64,000 bases of DNA from Odiellus spinosus (lineage: Eukaryota; Arthropoda; Arachnida; Opiliones; Phalangiidae), in assembly GCA_963920705.1 (NCBI GenBank), contig OY987227.1, positions 9,155,602 through 9,219,601 on the forward strand. The letters are read 5' to 3'. This document shows positions 63,706-64,000 of this stretch, one piece after another (position 1 is the first letter of the stretch; each line of letters begins with the position of its first letter). The notes beneath the pieces are model-generated. The model ran no database searches. It saw nothing but the letters and a program-made list of their open reading frames with translations, and was not told where the DNA came from. The position numbers and the translations under genes were made by a program.

Positions 63706-64000
63706 CGATATCTCGACGCGTGTCCGTTAAAGGGAGAATGAACTAAAAATATATATTTTTTGCTTTAAACTATAGCTTCGTTTACATTAGAGACTTAGTA
63801 AACTGGTTTTGGTATGGTCTAAAAATAGTTGATATTATAAAATAACATGTGGGTGCGACATCTTGTTCGAATGTTGCTAACTACGTCACGAAATCACGTG
63901 GAGTTAAGGTTAGACAGGGCAGTTGTTTCCGTTTTCATAAAACGCTAGGGGTCAGACGGCCTTGAGAGCTGACACGGATATAGAAAAAATAAGCTTAAGA
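63706..64000. other. Window right edge
   Basis: A family D/E-type end (AGGGAGAATGAAC after TTAA at 63727-63730) begins here and may continue beyond the window. No gene seen. Confidence 0.5.

Overview
This window is nuclear DNA of an invertebrate animal. It is AT-rich, and its coding sequences are split by short canonical GT-AG introns (often 50-90 bp). All recognisable genes are standard animal ones: a Cdh1/fizzy-related APC/C activator, EBP2, ORC1, a full-architecture KDM4 (JmjN-JmjC-PHD-ePHD-double Tudor) and oligoribonuclease REXO2. I cannot fix the phylum. The complete KDM4 tail argues against a fly, because Drosophila KDM4 proteins lack it.

Layout. (1) 2.7-13.9 kb, plus strand: a large membrane protein of which I could chain 15 exons with consistent phases. 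In order it has an LPMO/chitin-binding-type-4-like segment, two EGF modules, a first DOMON module split by a long Glu-Pro repeat, two more DOMON modules, a SEA-like region, one membrane helix and a cytoplasmic tail. Its 5' end is not seen. (2) 15.8-17.75 kb, minus: fizzy-related, nine exons, all introns phase 0. (3) 18.3-20.7 kb: a 5'-truncated non-LTR retrotransposon. (4) EBP2 (minus) and ORC1 (plus) are divergent across a 303-bp spacer with two CACGTG boxes. (5) 27.3-34.8 kb, plus: KDM4. (6) 38.1-38.8 kb, minus: REXO2. (7) 44.65-44.99 kb: a THAP-type first exon facing a short opposite-strand ORF. (8) 46.2 kb: the first coding exon of a SAM-like protein; nothing convincing follows it to the window end.

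The rest, especially 46.7-64 kb, is a graveyard of small DNA-transposon derivatives. Several families can be defined by comparing copies in the window: family A (CAGAAGCCGATG ends, 7-bp target duplications, four copies including a 29-bp ends-only remnant); families D and E (AGGGAGAATG ends, TTAA targets, near-palindromic); family G (CAGGGTTGCCACA ends, 5-bp target duplications); B and C; and a dense cluster of family F. Nesting gives relative ages: A inside B, and E inside D at a TTAA. A 752-bp tandem duplication later copied the right halves of E and D.

No tRNA, intact rRNA or CRISPR array was seen. The best candidates for something undescribed are the LPMO-like/EGF/DOMON/SEA membrane protein with its split DOMON module, and family A with its ends-only scar.
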